Numbered from the stretch's first letter, positions 21,229 to 32,690 are shown. The stretch: 64,000 bases of DNA from Micrasema longulum (GCA_022494885.1 JAGVSM010004994.1:62001-126000), one strand, 5' to 3'. Notes: generated by a model not told the origin, from the sequence alone. A program made the numbers and translations.

Positions 21229-21692
21229 CGGTATTCTGAACGTTTTTGCGAGCGTAGAGAACGCTTTTTTAGCGCGCAGTTAGTTACGTAATTAGTCACT
21301 AATGTAATTGTAGACTAAGAACTAAAACTAGTAAAAAATTGTAGTCAACATGGACATAATACGAGAATATCAGACAAATACCATATACAACTTTCTAAAA
21401 CAAGACAAGGACAATCAAGACTAATGAACCAGGGACTGAAATTATATAATAAACTACCAGACAAAACTAAACAAAAGACTCAGACAAACTTTTCAAAAGA
21501 TGTAAAAAATATTATCTTGAACAACAGAGTATAAATGAAAAATGTATATATTATTTTATGTAATATGAATGTAATAATCCGTAAGAGTTTATAAATAAAT
21601 TTTCAAATAAAAAAAAAATAAAAAAAAAGCGCCGAAAAAGCATTTTCTACGCTCGCGAAAGCGTTCGAAATGTCAGCCCGGGAATGCTGTTA
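21229..21692. mobile_element. TIR element with nested LINE family C tail
   Basis: The left end contains TATTCTGAACGTTTTTGCGA, then AACGCTTTTTTAGCGC. The right end is its diverged inverse (AAGCGCCGAAAAAGCATTTT, then GCGAAAGCGTTCGAAAT). Between them is a LINE fragment (21345-21640). The same end motif occurs at 39617 and at about 40030-40077. I infer an old MITE invaded by a LINE. Target duplications are unclear. Confidence 0.55.
21345..21640 (+). pseudogene. LINE family C 3' end, plus copy
   Basis: The plus frame encodes the very C terminus of a LINE (SRLMNQGLKLYNKLPDKTKQ, then VKNIILNNRV, stop) followed by a 3' untranslated region and an A-rich tail near 21610-21635. It matches the longer minus-strand copy at 13630-14150. 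Confidence 0.75.
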
Positions 21693-22779
21693 CGATGAAT
21701 AGGTATTTGAATATAGTTTTTCTGTCACTTTCTCGCAGATCCCCCCATGAATACTGCGCGAAAAAGACAACTGCGCGTCAGACTAATTATGCCTAGCTAA
21801 AATCGAAAAAATCAAGGTCTCGCATTACCTTTTTCCGCGTCCCAAAACTGAAGACTTTGTTTTTTTTTTAAGAGAATCATAAAGAAATTTTCCGCGTTGG
21901 CGCGAGTTGTTTGTTTTTTAAAAATAGTTATATTTGTATACCGCACGTTCTGAAGACGGCGGATAAAACTATTATATGTTTTTTTAAATGGTGTATATCT
22001 GCAGTGAGTAAAAAAAATCGTCGCATAAGTTTGTATGAAGAAAAGTCAGTCCACGTCCACGCATCCTCGTAAGGACCTCCGGTAAGCGAGTAGCAGTCGG
22101 CAGGTTGAAGGTTCCGCTCCATCAGTCCCGCGTCCTGGCCAGATACGTACTATAACCCCCGCGGTCACTCTCCGGTGCGCCCTGGCGACATGGCGTGTGG
22201 CCGTGTGGCCGCGTGCGATGCGCGGGGCGCTCGTCGCCGGCACCGCGGGCTGCGCACGCCACGTGACTAATTAGTCCCCGATGTGGGTCACGGCGCGCGA
22301 TAAGCGCGAGGCTGCGAGGAAGACCGCGCGGAGTAGGCGGTTCGATGCACTCGGGGCTCTATGGATCGGGCGGATCGGGCCGGGAAGAGCCGTTAGTGAG
22401 GTGGATCCGCGCCCGCGCGTCCCGCGGGCGCGGGCGGTCAGTGCGACCACTCCGCTGAAGGAGCCGGCGTTGCGCGTGACGTCACGCCAAGGTACATGTG
22501 GTACAACGAGCTATATTTTTATTTGTTGCACGAAGAATCAGTCTTACGCTTCGGTGACTTCCAGGGACTATGCTGCCGTGCAATCCCTAAACCGCCGTAA
22601 CTGAAAAATCCACTTTCGAGGAAAACGCAAAAAACTTTTCAAACACGTAAATCGCGACGATATTGAAAAAAAACTTGAATTGTGATAAAGATTGTTTGTG
22701 CGAAAAAAGCGTGTCATATAAGTATTTTTTTTTTTTACAAATTAGAATCAGTTACTGCAGACAAAAAGTTGCCCAAAAT
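21693..22779. other. GC-rich island, possible promoter or non-coding exon
   Basis: 22030-22500 is strongly GC-rich and CpG-rich (GCGCGGGGCGCTCGTCGCCG near 22218; CCCGCGGGCGCGGGCGG near 22420). It is the largest such block in the window. Frames of 64-107 codons on both strands have no recognisable domain. It could be regulatory. The flanks are AT-rich and featureless. Confidence 0.4.
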
Positions 22780-23235
22780 GAGTTAAAATAAAGTACTCGT
22801 TTAACCTACAATCTAAAATTAATCTTAATGCCCCCTTTCGCGTGACAAGAAATAAGTATTAATTTCACCTGAAAGTCTGTAACACTAACTATGCACAACA
22901 CTCTTTCCTCTATCGTTCTTGCTTAAACTATAATGCTTTTTTTTCATCTATTGCCCCCTATAAAACTCATTCTTTCTGGCTGCGATACGCTCTCACTTGC
23001 TATTTAATGATGCTCGCGCTCACACACACCCGAACACTTACTCCCACACAAATACAGACAATCACACCTCTACACTTACTTACATACACATAGACACCCT
23101 TTTGTTGTACCGCAATTTAATATATTGTATGATTTTTATTTAGAAACTTCGCTAGTCCGTCTTTAAACTGTATCTTTTATGTTATTAAATCATTGTCGAC
23201 TGTTTGTTCCTGTAAAATAAATAAATTAAATGCAT
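22780..23235 (+). pseudogene. LINE family D 3' end, copy 1
   Basis: It matches the end of the longer copy at 57270-58520: both contain CACTAACTATGCACAACACT, CTCTTTCCTCTATCGTTCTT, a CACA-rich tract with ACACTTACTC repeats, and CCCTTTTGTTGTACC. The tail is AAATAAATAAATT. Only a few C-terminal codons remain. Confidence 0.75.
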
Positions 23236-23649
23236 AAAGTTTCCTTAGTTTTTGGAGAAAACTGATAACATATACTTCTTATGAGTAAAGGCAATTTTAA
23301 TTATTAATTCATAAAAAAAACATACCTTGTTTGTTTATAAATTTATTAGGTAAAAAAAAAACAAGTGGTGATTATTTTTAGAGACAAAAATATTCGACGT
23401 AATCAAGCTAAAATATATTTTTTAAAACCGCATGATGTCACTGATGGCTAGTTTTTAATTTACAACCTTTCAGTCGTTGTAGCGAAAAAAGAGTTGGATA
23501 CACTTATAGCTAATTAAATGCTGATAACGAATCAATAAATAAATCAAAAACGAAAAAAATGTGAGTTGCAGAGGTTCAGGCTCTGCGCGGCAGAATAAAA
23601 TATTGAAGTATTACCTAAATAAATATTCACGCCTTTTGCGTCGGAAATA
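23236..23649. other. AT-rich stretch, nothing recognised
   Basis: No feature is supported. Confidence 0.5.
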
Positions 23650-23935
23650 AAAGCCGAGAATACGAGTGGCGAGTGGCGACGGTGCGGACATCCAGCGGCC
23701 CCCGCGAGAGACCAGCCGCGAAGGTGGCCGTCCTGATCAGCAGGTAGCGGAACAGCGCACCCGGCGAGGAATCTTCGGTACGGACTACGGACTGCGGACC
23801 AGCAGCACGGGCTTCGGCTCCGCTCGCGAAGGCGCGGGCGGCCTCCCTGACCTCCCATTCGCGCCGGGAAACCTGACTGCGCTATGTCTGAGCGGTGGAG
23901 GAACAGCTAAAAACACGTGGTAACGCGTACGACTG
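23650..23935. other. GC-rich island
   Basis: A sharply bounded GC-rich block with long frames on both strands. One minus frame is open for about 70 codons and is alanine/arginine-rich (REAARAFASGAEARAAGP), with no known domain. It could be an exon of an unrecognised gene or a regulatory island. I cannot tell which. Confidence 0.35.
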
Positions 23936-24087
23936 TTATATATTTATCATGAAAATACATAATTGCGCACGTGCGTATCCAATTTGTAAGCGGTGTACGT
24001 GAAAACCAATTCGGTTTATGATTTATATTTTTTGTAAGTATTTTGCTCGCAGTTTTAGCAGAAATGATAAGCGAGAAACGGAAAGAA

Positions 24088-24357
24088 GCTATTTATTTAT
24101 TTAACAAATTTACGGACAATGACCAATTTAAAGAAATCATACAACGAAAAACAATAATAATACAGTAACAAATACTAGAACGAATACAACAAAGAAAAGC
24201 AGACGGGCATTATGGAGTCCAGGTTATTTCTACAAATATACAGTTAATTAATTGGGAATATTTCTTCAGTCTATTTGTAAAAAAACTCAAATTACAATCA
24301 AAATAATTTAGATCTTGATTTTCATTTACAAATATGATCATTCTGGGTAGAGGCGCA
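24088..24357 (-). pseudogene. LINE family A 3' end, minus copy 1
   Basis: This is the same sequence as the left part of the family A copy at 30154-30870 (CTATTTGTAAAAAAACT, then ATCATTCTGGGTAGAGGCGC). Here the 3' untranslated region continues to an ATTTATTTATTT end at about 24091. It directly abuts family B at 24369. Confidence 0.7.
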
Positions 24358-24368
24358 AAAATGTAATC

Positions 24369-25055
24369 TTGAACTCGCGTTTTCTGTTGTTTGCGGATGA
24401 CTTAAAACTATTCTTAAAGGTGACAACTTCTGACGATTTTCGTCTTCTCCAAGCGGATATATCTAATATATCTGAATGGGGAAGGCGAAACAAGCTTAAG
24501 TTTAATGTTTCCAAGTGTTCGGTCACGTCCTTCACCCTTCCTTGGCCCTAGCCCAAAAAACTCTATTTTTTCGCTACAAAATCTGATACGAACATCGAAT
24601 GTTAAGGATCTGGGCGTTAGATTTGTGAGCACCATCAGTGGTGATGCAATGAAGATGTTAGGATTTGTCCTGCGTACTGCCAGGGTTTTAGAAAATACCC
24701 GCGTACTGAGAACTCTTTACAACTCCTAGCCTAGGTGCGAAATAAACTCGAGAGTGGCTCGATAATCCTGAGATTATGATGAGCATTGGTTTGTGTGTTC
24801 CTGATAATTAGCTAAGACGGCGTCAGCATAGATTGTTTCATATTCCGATATACGGGATCAACCTGCCGATGGTTATGCCTGTTGGAAGGGCTACCTCTAT
24901 GTTGGTCTGTTCCATGTATCCGAAGGGGTTTTCCGGAACAGGATTCTTCTACTAAGATTCTCTTTATGTTTTTTTTTGTCTTTTTATAAAATGTACTTCT
25001 AAAATTTCAGTTTGTAATGTATGTTTTATTTTTAATAAATGAATTGAATTGAATA
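24369..25055 (+). pseudogene. LINE family B, internally deleted
   Basis: It starts inside the reverse transcriptase (FLLFADDLKLFLKV, catalytic FADD). It runs through SEWGRRNKLKFNVSKC, shifts frame near 24545, and continues with NVKDLGVRF and LRTLYNS. It then jumps to EIMMSIGLCVPDN, LFHIPIYGINLPMVMPVGRA and MYPKGFSG. Compared with the 29700 copy, about 200 bases are missing near 24770. The 3' end is TTTTTAATAAATGAATTGAA. Several lesions make it inactive. Confidence 0.8.
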
Positions 25056-25910
25056 AATTGTATGCATAAAGTATTACATAAATAAACGTACTAAGTTCTC
25101 CAAAACGAAAGCCATTTTGAGGCGAAGTGTACAAGTTGGGATTTTGTCTAAGGGAAGAGACCATAGCATATATTTATATACTATTAAACGTGTTGTCTAG
25201 ATGTTTAATAAAATCTATGTTTTTTTATTAAATCATACAAAAAAAATGTACTTCCAGAAGTTACAACAAACTCACTTTGGGGCAGAAAAATATTTACATA
25301 AAGGTATGGAAATAATATAGTAACAATCAATAATATGTACATAAAACTGAAATAACATAGCAAGTTAAGCATATATATAAAAGAAGACATTTAAAAAAAA
25401 CATAATAATAAACATTCACATATTATGTAATGATTTTTAATTTTTAGTATTCTTTAATAATACGCATGCTTTCACTTTCTATTTTGTTGTATCCCAACTC
25501 CCAACTCAACACGAGCTCTCAGCCTCCATATAGTTGGGGATACTTTATTTTTTTGTAATATGTATATTTGTATGAAAAAATAAAAAATGACAGACCACTG
25601 GGCATACATATAACACATACAAGATAAATAATATCTCTAGACCCGTCACCATTTATAAAATTATTCATTACAAACAATAATTTAATAAATGCAATAAAGC
25701 ACAAAAGCTTCTTGAAAAATAATAAAAGAAAAAAGGCAATAGTTATTATTTCGCGATTAGATCACCGTAGGCTGGTTTGCGTAGAGTTCATCGTCCCCGC
25801 GGGGATCTCGTACCGGGTGCCGGGTGCGTGGTGCGCGGTGCGTACCCGCTATATTCTATACTGGCGGAGCAGGCAGCCCCGAGCCGACACTCCGCACGGC
25901 TAGCTGGTTC
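25056..25910. other. AT-rich, then a small GC-rich patch at 25770-25905
   Basis: No frame longer than 66 codons has any recognisable content. The GC-rich patch at the end leads directly into the dispersed repeat. Confidence 0.4.
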
Positions 25911-26165
25911 AGGGCCTCGATTGTGGGAGGATAAAGACGTAATACCTTCACCTTGACGGTGTAGTTGAAGAAAAATTACATCTAGCGATTATAAAGATAT
26001 ACTACCGACCCCCCTCCTTCGAGTTTTGGGTCGGTACATCGATATGAAACAAGGGGAAGCGTACGTCACGGTACACATATCTACGCTCAAAAATGACATA
26101 GCTTCAGTATGACGTCCGACCGACTAGAAAGATATACTACCGATATCAAGTTTTTATGTAAGTAA
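25911..26165 (+). repeat. dispersed repeat starting AGGGCCTCGATTGTGGGAGG, copy 2
   Basis: It matches 8764-9045 in the same orientation, including TATACTACCGACCCCCCTCC, ACATCGATATGAAACAAGGG and TACGTCACGGTACACATATC. The second half is shorter than in copy 1. Confidence 0.65.
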
Positions 26166-27654
26166 ATCGGTTTATACTGGCAGGTCTAGAGCCCCTCGAA
26201 ACGTTTATCTACGCATTAAAAGTGTCAAAAATTTTGTTCCAGCGAGAAATTTTGCCTTTAATTATGATGTATTAAAATTTTTAATCATAATTAAAGTTAA
26301 TAATTAATAAATTTTACTATCTTTCTGAGAGAACGTATCGAGTCGTCCTTGTAATCGCTCAGTACTACTTCAGTAGATAAATGCAGACGATCGTTAAGCA
26401 TATCGTTTTGGCATTGGTTAAAAGTCATATAGAAAACATATTTAAGCGAGATTTTTTTGCTTGAATTGGGATTTATTGGAGTTTATAAACAAAGTTGGCA
26501 CTTTCTATCACAGAAGACTATTTAAAATATAAATGAGAACTATTTTAAATTTTAATGACGTAAGGAACGCGGACTAATTGTTTGCGCTCATTCATTGGCT
26601 AGTTTCGATCATATTATGATGTCGATATGACAAGTAGGTAGAACATACCGAGGTAAGATACAGACAGTACAGAAGTTAAGTACACCGTTCGATATATACA
26701 GATGAAGATAGCGTTCATAATCGAGGCACAGGTATTATAGTTGTCTTCTTATGACGCAGGTATGCAGTGTGTGGTGTGGTGTGTTGTGTGTGGCGAGTAG
26801 TGAAGAGAGAAGACACGAGTCCGATGTGCGGGCAAGTGAGGGTTCGGAACATTTACGACATTTAAGGCCTCTGTTCTCCGACGAAAGTGCGAGTATTCTT
26901 CAACTGGAGACGTGACCGCAAATTATCGACGAAATTGCTTCGGTGCCAAAATTAGATGCCATGGCATGCCGTGAGCGCGGATTATTATTGCATAACATAT
27001 TATTATAGTATTATGCTAGTATGCGTGCGAGACGGTGAGTGTGTGTGTGCGCGCGTAGACAAGACACAATGAAGGCAGCCGAGTTGGATCACTTCATTAG
27101 TAATTAAAACGTATTGACGAGGAGTCAAAAGAGATCATTAACATATAGATAAAAGATGAAACCTGTTTACATTCGGTTCCTATAAACATACATATATAAT
27201 ATAGATTTGATCATTTTTTGTACATTTCATAAATTCCTCGCGCAAAATTAGCCTCGCTTAGATCATTGGTCAAATTTTCAAAAATAAATTTAAAAAGTAG
27301 CCTCGCCGTATTCTTTCAAATCATACATTCTACATCTAAACAAACATATATGTTAAGGTGAAATCGTAAAACTCTCGAAGGTGTTTAATTTTCCAGTGAA
27401 TATGTCCAATATTTATCGAGTCATGATAAAACAGATGATTTACTTTACGGACAGGTACCTACTGAATGTGTGTGGGTGTATACATATTTATGTAACGAGA
27501 GTAGGTACCTCAAGGTCGATTTATTTAGACACAATTTTTCTTACTGAACAACCGATAAGACGTGTTGGTGACGTCAGCGTCGGTAGATTTGGACAGTTTT
27601 GAATAATAAGATGCACAAATAGTGCGCTATTATTCATATGAAATAAAAAAAATA
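26166..27654. other. no gene recognised; GT-rich runs
   Basis: A GTGTGTGGTGTGGTGTG run lies near 26767, and a GTGTGTGTGTGCGCGCG run near 27038. A donor-like GGTGAGTG follows CGAGAC near 27030, but no coding exon is visible. Confidence 0.4.
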
Positions 27655-27722
27655 TTCCTGTGGCTAGTGTCTCGGACTCACGGACCAAAGGTCTGTGGTT
27701 CGAATCCCACTATACACCAATT
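27655..27722 (+). mobile_element. tRNA-derived SINE fragment, family 3
   Basis: A tRNA-like segment, TGGCTAGTGTCTCGGACTCA, is followed by GGTCTGTGGTTCGAATCCCA (B box GGTTCGAATCC). The 5' acceptor strand is missing. A diverged minus-strand relative lies at 31030-31105 (GTGGCTAGGGTCGCGGACTC in reverse). Confidence 0.55.
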
Positions 27723-28680
27723 CGATTCCCATTTTTTGATAGTGAGTTATTTACAACTCGTTGAAAATGCCCCTTAAAATTCAATATTTGGGTAAATCAT
27801 AAGAACGCAAATATTTATTTTTCTAAAAATAAAAAATATTAAAATAATTTAAAACATCATTGATAATATTTGAAAGTGTCCCAAATCTGAAGTGCAGGCC
27901 GATATTACCATGGTAAAGTATCAACATACTGTCGTACGCTGCAATTGTACCGATGCAGAATGCAGTGTCCCGTGGACCATCTCGGAGGAACCTACGTAAC
28001 TACATAAAGGGTGGGGCGTGGAAAATTCTTATTTTTAAATAAAATTAACAACTTTAAGTACTTGCTTATTTCAAAACTTTCCAATCTTATTTTCCGCCAG
28101 TACACAACACGTGAGATTTTATTTTACACTGTTAAAAAATTTACAGTTTTTTTTTTAAACAACAAATCAAAGACAACAAAATACTACATTAACTATACAC
28201 CAGTGGCGAACGGGGACTTATTTTATAGGTAAACTACATTTTTTTCATAATTTGCACCTGCATGTACATACATATAAGTAATAAAATATATACACGACTT
28301 CCTTTTCTGTTATTTTGTGTGAATATAACATCATCTCTCCGATTCAGCTGCCGACAACAGAAAACGGAATACCTACTTATTTTTAATTAAAATAATTATT
28401 ACCAATTAAACTTAAACAACAATTAATAACCTCATGATAATGGTATGATAGGTATATTCTCTCTCGATTCTATCTAAAAATGAATAATGCCAAAAATTGA
28501 CACATGCACCGGGCGGAGAGCCATTAATATTACATTTAGACGGGTGGACGAAAGAACTTATGTCATATGTCAACTGTAAAGTATCAAAGGAATATGGACC
28601 TTAGGAAATAATGTTCGAAATGCTATTCTTCAAATACAGAAGCTTCAAATAATATCTCTAATCTGCGAGCTCACTTAAGG
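27723..28680. other. AT-rich stretch, nothing recognised
   Basis: No coding frame, RNA or repeat partner is supported. Confidence 0.45.
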
Positions 28681-28812
28681 AGGAAAATACGCCAGTTGGG
28701 TTTAGAGATGTTAAAATGCAGTATACATTTGTATGAAAATACAAGCTGAAGTAATCGGCCAGTTTCTTTCTCCCACTGGCAACGGGCTGAGCGCTGGGTG
28801 CGCTTATAGATG
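28681..28812 (-). repeat. dispersed repeat with GCTCAGCCCGTTGCCAGTGG end, copy 1
   Basis: In reverse it matches 56940-57060 (AGCCCGTT-CCAGTG, GATTACTTCAGCTT, GTATACTG in the same order). This is a short, probably SINE- or MITE-type, family with no coding content. Confidence 0.6.
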
Positions 28813-29699
28813 TTTATATTTATTTTTTGAGAAAGATATAACGGTGGCGATAATTTACAATAATTATAAATTATTTTATTTATTTTCCCATAGTTAAAAC
28901 TACTATAAAACATTATCATTGATAGTCGAATATAACGGTAAGCTGCGCATAATCGCTCATATGGAAGATTCGCCCCTGTAATACACATAACATAAACACC
29001 ACATTTTACACACACCACACTCCATATTCACAACAATAAAAACACCACCACAAATAAAATCACGTGTTATACATTTTCTCGTTACAGCTGTCCTGTTCAG
29101 AAAATTGTTTTATAGTGTTGTGTGCGTTATCGATGCTGTGTTAGGCTTATGTTTTTTTGTTATAATATTGTATTATACTAACATAGCACTGTGTGCACAA
29201 CAATACATATTAAAAAATATCTTGTAAATTTAACGTAACCCTCCATTCTCAATACATCGATTCAGTCAAATTCAGGTGTTTTGTTCCACTCTTTCAATAG
29301 TCGACCCGTATATTAGCAATGTCTGTTTGGATCTCCCGGCTGAGTGGGGTTTGACCCAATCTCGCTTGTGAAGAATTCCACGCCAAGGTCAACTGCACGT
29401 TTAGGCGCAGGGAAGAGATCTAAAAAGTCCGCAGCATCGACCGACGAACTTGTTAGACGTTTTCAGGTGTTGTGCCGTTCCTCTAAGGTCCTTATTTATT
29501 TTGAACACATTCCCCGTTCCTCTAAAGGCCATCTCCACAAACAGTAAAATTGGTTTGCGATCAGGAACACGGCCTCGTGGGCCAGTGGCGATTTTGCATG
29601 TGAGGTTCCGACTCATCATACTCACACGTTTACAATGCGCCGCAGTTAAAAATAATCTTAAACATAAAATTATACTAGCGTTAAGCATTAAAGAAAAAA
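28813..29699. other. no gene recognised
   Basis: A less AT-rich block at 29380-29620 holds 67-95-codon frames on both strands without recognisable motifs. It may be an upstream piece of the adjoining LINE, but I cannot show this. Confidence 0.35.
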
Positions 29700-30153
29700 A
29701 AGACGCGTACTAAGACCTTTTTACAACTCCTCGGTGCGAAGCAGACTCGAGAGTAACTCGATGATTTGGGGGCCACATAAACTGACGTAGGTACTCTCTT
29801 ATGATGCAGAAAATCCAAATGAAGTTTATGAGATATATCTACATGAGAGAGTGCGGGTATTATCTTTACCTACCGGGCCGAGTTTCTCCAGGGCATGCAT
29901 GGCTACAACAGTTTAGAGATTAGAAGGAATGTGTATTTGTAATGTGTACACATTTTTATCGATTGTTGAGCGGTATGGTCGATAAGTCTGAGATTATGAT
30001 GAGCATCGGTTTGTGTGTTCCTGATAATCAGCTAAGACGGCGTCAGAATAGATTGTTTCATATTCCGATATACGGGATCAACCTTCCGATGGTTATCCCT
30101 GTTGGAAGGGCTACCTCTATGTTGATCTGTTCCATGTATCCGAAGGGGTTTTC
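29700..30153 (+). pseudogene. LINE family B C-terminal region, copy 2
   Basis: The translation gives a family B post-RT region: MHGYNSLEIRRNVYL, then HFYRLLSGMVDKSEIMMSIG, QNRLFHIPIYGINLPMV and VGRATSMLICSMYPKGFS. There are frame breaks at about 29940. At 30153 it is interrupted by family A in the opposite orientation. What looks like its own 3' end reappears at 30876-30968. Confidence 0.75.
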
Positions 30154-30870
30154 TTTAGCCTATTTGTAAAAAAACTGAATTTACAATTAAAATAATTTAG
30201 ATCCTGATTTTCATTTACAAATCTAATCATTCTGGGTAGAGGCGCACGGAAACCATAATTAGTCTTATGATGACCGAGGAACAGAATTTCATTATTTCTG
30301 AGTCTATGTGAAGGAACATTAAGATATATTTGTTGGATAATAGTCGGGACATCAAATAAACCATTAAGTATCTTCAACATGCTAATGAAATTTGCATTAA
30401 ATCGACGTTGTGAGAGACTGGATATATTCAGGAAAAGTTCCATGTCGGTATAGTTATAGTGATCTCTTGTGATTCCTAGTTTGTACGCAATTTTTCTTAT
30501 CAATTTATGCTGAACTGATTCGATGCGATTTATATGAGTAACATATGAAGGATACCATATTACGGAAGCGTATTCAAGAATGGGACGAACCAATGAGCAG
30601 TCAAGTGTTTTTAGAGTCAATACATTTTCAAAATCGGGTGTAGCTCTATTAACAAATCCAAAGAATTTAAGAGATTTGTTAATGATATAGTCAATGTGTT
30701 ATTTAAAATTTAGTTTGTTGTCTAGAATCACCCCGAGATCTCTTATTGAAGTTACAACGGAAAGAATTTGGTCATTGAGTTTATAATCGAAGGAAATATT
30801 TTTTTTAGATTTACGGTAAGAAATTGTTTTGCATTTATTGATAATTAATTCAAGATTATTTATTTTGCAC
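30154..30870 (-). pseudogene. LINE family A RT thumb and C terminus, minus copy 2
   Basis: The minus-strand frame begins near 30870 (CKTISYRKSKKNISFDYKL), then TSIRDLGVILDNKLNFK, an in-frame stop and HIDYIINKSLKFFGFVNRA. A long clean stretch follows (30117-30620): LVRPILEYASVIWYPSYVTH, RIESVQHKLIRKIAYKLG, ELFLNISSLSQRRFNANF, and LGHHKTNYGFRAPLPRMIRF. The last codons of the open frame (KKTPSDTWNRS) are antisense family B, so that frame end is chimeric. The 3' untranslated region seen at 24088 is absent here. Confidence 0.8.
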
Positions 30871-30875
30871 CAGTC

Positions 30876-30968
30876 ATGATAATAATATGTACGTAGTGAA
30901 TTTTAGTTTGTAACACATACGTTTCATATTTTATGTATATGTTATTTTTAATAAATTAGTTGAATTGA
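30876..30968 (+). pseudogene. LINE family B 3' end, separated piece
   Basis: AGTTTGTAACACATACG, followed by TTATTTTTAATAAATTAGTT and GAATTGAATA, matches the 3' end of the family B copy near 25010-25055. It lies just beyond the family A segment, so family A appears to sit inside a family B copy. Confidence 0.6.
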
Positions 30969-31029
30969 ATAAAATATACTATTTAACCAAATATTTACAG
31001 GTAAATCACTGTTGGAAAATGGTCATCAG

Positions 31030-31105
31030 GTTGTGGTAGTGGGGTTCGAACTTTGTACTTCCGATTCGTGAGTCCGCGACCCTAGCCACGGACTACAACC
31101 CGGTT
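31030..31105 (-). mobile_element. tRNA-derived SINE fragment, family 3, minus copy
   Basis: In reverse: TAGTCCGTGGCTAGGGTCGC, then AAAGTTCGAACCCCACTACC (B box GTTCGAACCCC). It is related to the fragment at 27655. A second, weaker tRNA-like remnant (B box GAGTTCAATTCCTGG) lies nearby at about 31155-31210 on the plus strand. Confidence 0.5.
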
Positions 31106-31319
31106 CAGACTGTTAACTACATCTTTATGATTATTATGGATAACTTATACAGCGCCATTTTCGTAGTATAATGCTGTGGGGGGGGGTTTCGAGTTCAATT
31201 CCTGGTAAGCTCACAATAGTATAGTATAATTGGGTCTCGTGACATGTTGTGCGCAACAACTCAAAATAATAATACATTACAGAAAGCACAGTTGCCTGCT
31301 GTTCTGCTGCTGGATGAAA

Positions 31320-32010
31320 TCATTTCATTTATTTAAATATAATATATCATGTAATGTACAAACATATATTCAATACGTACATATTATAAAAAAGAAAAAA
31401 ATACACGAAAGAGACTCATGTCAAAGTAGTAGGAGAATCCTGCTCCGGAAAACCCCTTCGGATACATGGAACAGATCAATATCCAGAGCGATGTTGTTCA
31501 GCATAGCGGTAGCCCTTCCAACAGGCATAACCATCGGCAGGTTGATCCCGTATATCGGAATATGAAACAATCTATGCTGACGCTGTCTTAGATAATTATC
31601 AGGAACATTTAAACCAATGCTCATCATAATCTCAGAGTTATCGATCATACCGCGCAACAATCGATAAAAATGTGTGGTCAAATACACATTCCTTCTAGTC
31701 TCTAAACTGTTGTAGCCAAGCATACCCCGGAGAAACTCGGTCGGGTAGAGCCAAGGATAATACCTTCGCACTCTCTTATAAGAGAGTACTTCAGTTCATG
31801 TGGCCCTCAAACCATCGAGCCACTCTCGAGTCTACTTCGCACCTAGGAGTTGTAAAGAGTTCTCAGTACGCGGGTATTTTCGAAAACCCACGGTCAGATC
31901 CTTAACGTTCGATGTTCGTACCAGATTCTGGTCATTCATTTTGTAGCGAAAAAAAAAGAGATTTTTGGGCCCTGGTGAAGGACGTGACCGAACACTCGAA
32001 ACGACTGGAA
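31320..32010 (-). pseudogene. LINE family B, minus copy 3
   Basis: The minus frame 31421-31771 reads YYPWLYPTEFLRGMLGYN, SLETRRNVYLTTHFYRLLRG, MIDNSEIMMSIGLNVPDNYL, PIYGINLPMVMPVGRATAML and DLFHVSEGVFRSRILLLL, the least damaged family B C terminus here. Upstream (31772-32010) degraded sequence includes ENTRVLRTLYNS and SRLESGSMV. The 3' untranslated region runs to about 31320. It lies in inverted orientation to the copies at 24369 and 29700. Confidence 0.8.
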
Positions 32011-32261
32011 TGCCTCACTTTAGACGATCGTAAAGATTACATAATATAGTGGATTGATTGTTATTGTATTTTCTATATTTCTTGAATGGCAAGTAAACGC
32101 ACTCACTGACCAGTAAGTACACCGAGAGGCCGACTGATCTCCACTTCTCCACCGAATTTCTACCCGAGAATAACTACTAAATAAATCCAAATAAATTCAC
32201 CGCAATTTTACCGTGTCGTGTGGATTTGTAATTTGTACGACCGACCGACTGGAGAGAAACA

Positions 32262-32420
32262 GGCCAGGAGGCCAGGCCCAATTACAGTGATGAATTACAT
32301 CGCAGAACACCGAGGCTTGAGATAAATAACATTTGATTTGTGTGCTCTCACCGATAATCGAACCCGGAACCTTCCGCGTGAGAACCGAGCGCCCTAACCA
32401 CTATACTACGGAGGCCGTCA
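32262..32420 (-). mobile_element. tRNA-derived SINE, family 2, copy c
   Basis: The minus-strand head (GACGGCCTCCGTAGTATAGT, then GGTTCGATTATCGGTGAGAG with a mutated B box) and the GGCCTCCTGGCC end match the copy at 14180. A GATGTAATTCATCACTGTAA segment lies in the body. Confidence 0.75.
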
Positions 32421-32469
32421 AAAATTCAAGAATCAAAAGAAGAAAAGAAATACATTACAACAGAAATGA

Positions 32470-32690
32470 TGCAACATTCTACAGGGTTTATGACCTGTCA
32501 TCGGCTGGTTTAAGTGGCCACTTTACACACTGTGTAACATTCACCATTCTGCCCATACTTGAACATCTATATTCCTTCAATTCTTTCATCTGTTGATGTT
32601 TGTGAAGTTAAAGAGTTGAATCCTTTAGTTATGCGGGTGAGATTCATCTAATTGAATTATTTCACCTACATACTAGGCAACGCCCGAAAA
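32470..32690 (+). repeat. dispersed repeat X, plus copy
   Basis: It contains GGTTTAAGTGGCCACTTTAC, TGTGTAACATTCACCATTCT and GGTGAGATTCATC. Diverged inverted copies lie at 61070-61290 and 58870-59165. The translated similarity (YDLSSAGLSGHFTHCVTFTI here, YDLSFASLSGHFTHCATFTI in the 61.2 kb copy) only reflects the shared DNA. No known domain is recognised. Confidence 0.6.

Noticed and set aside
32333..32596. 87-codon plus-strand protein
   Set aside because: Its first third is antisense SINE and the rest is dispersed repeat X. The frame is accidental.
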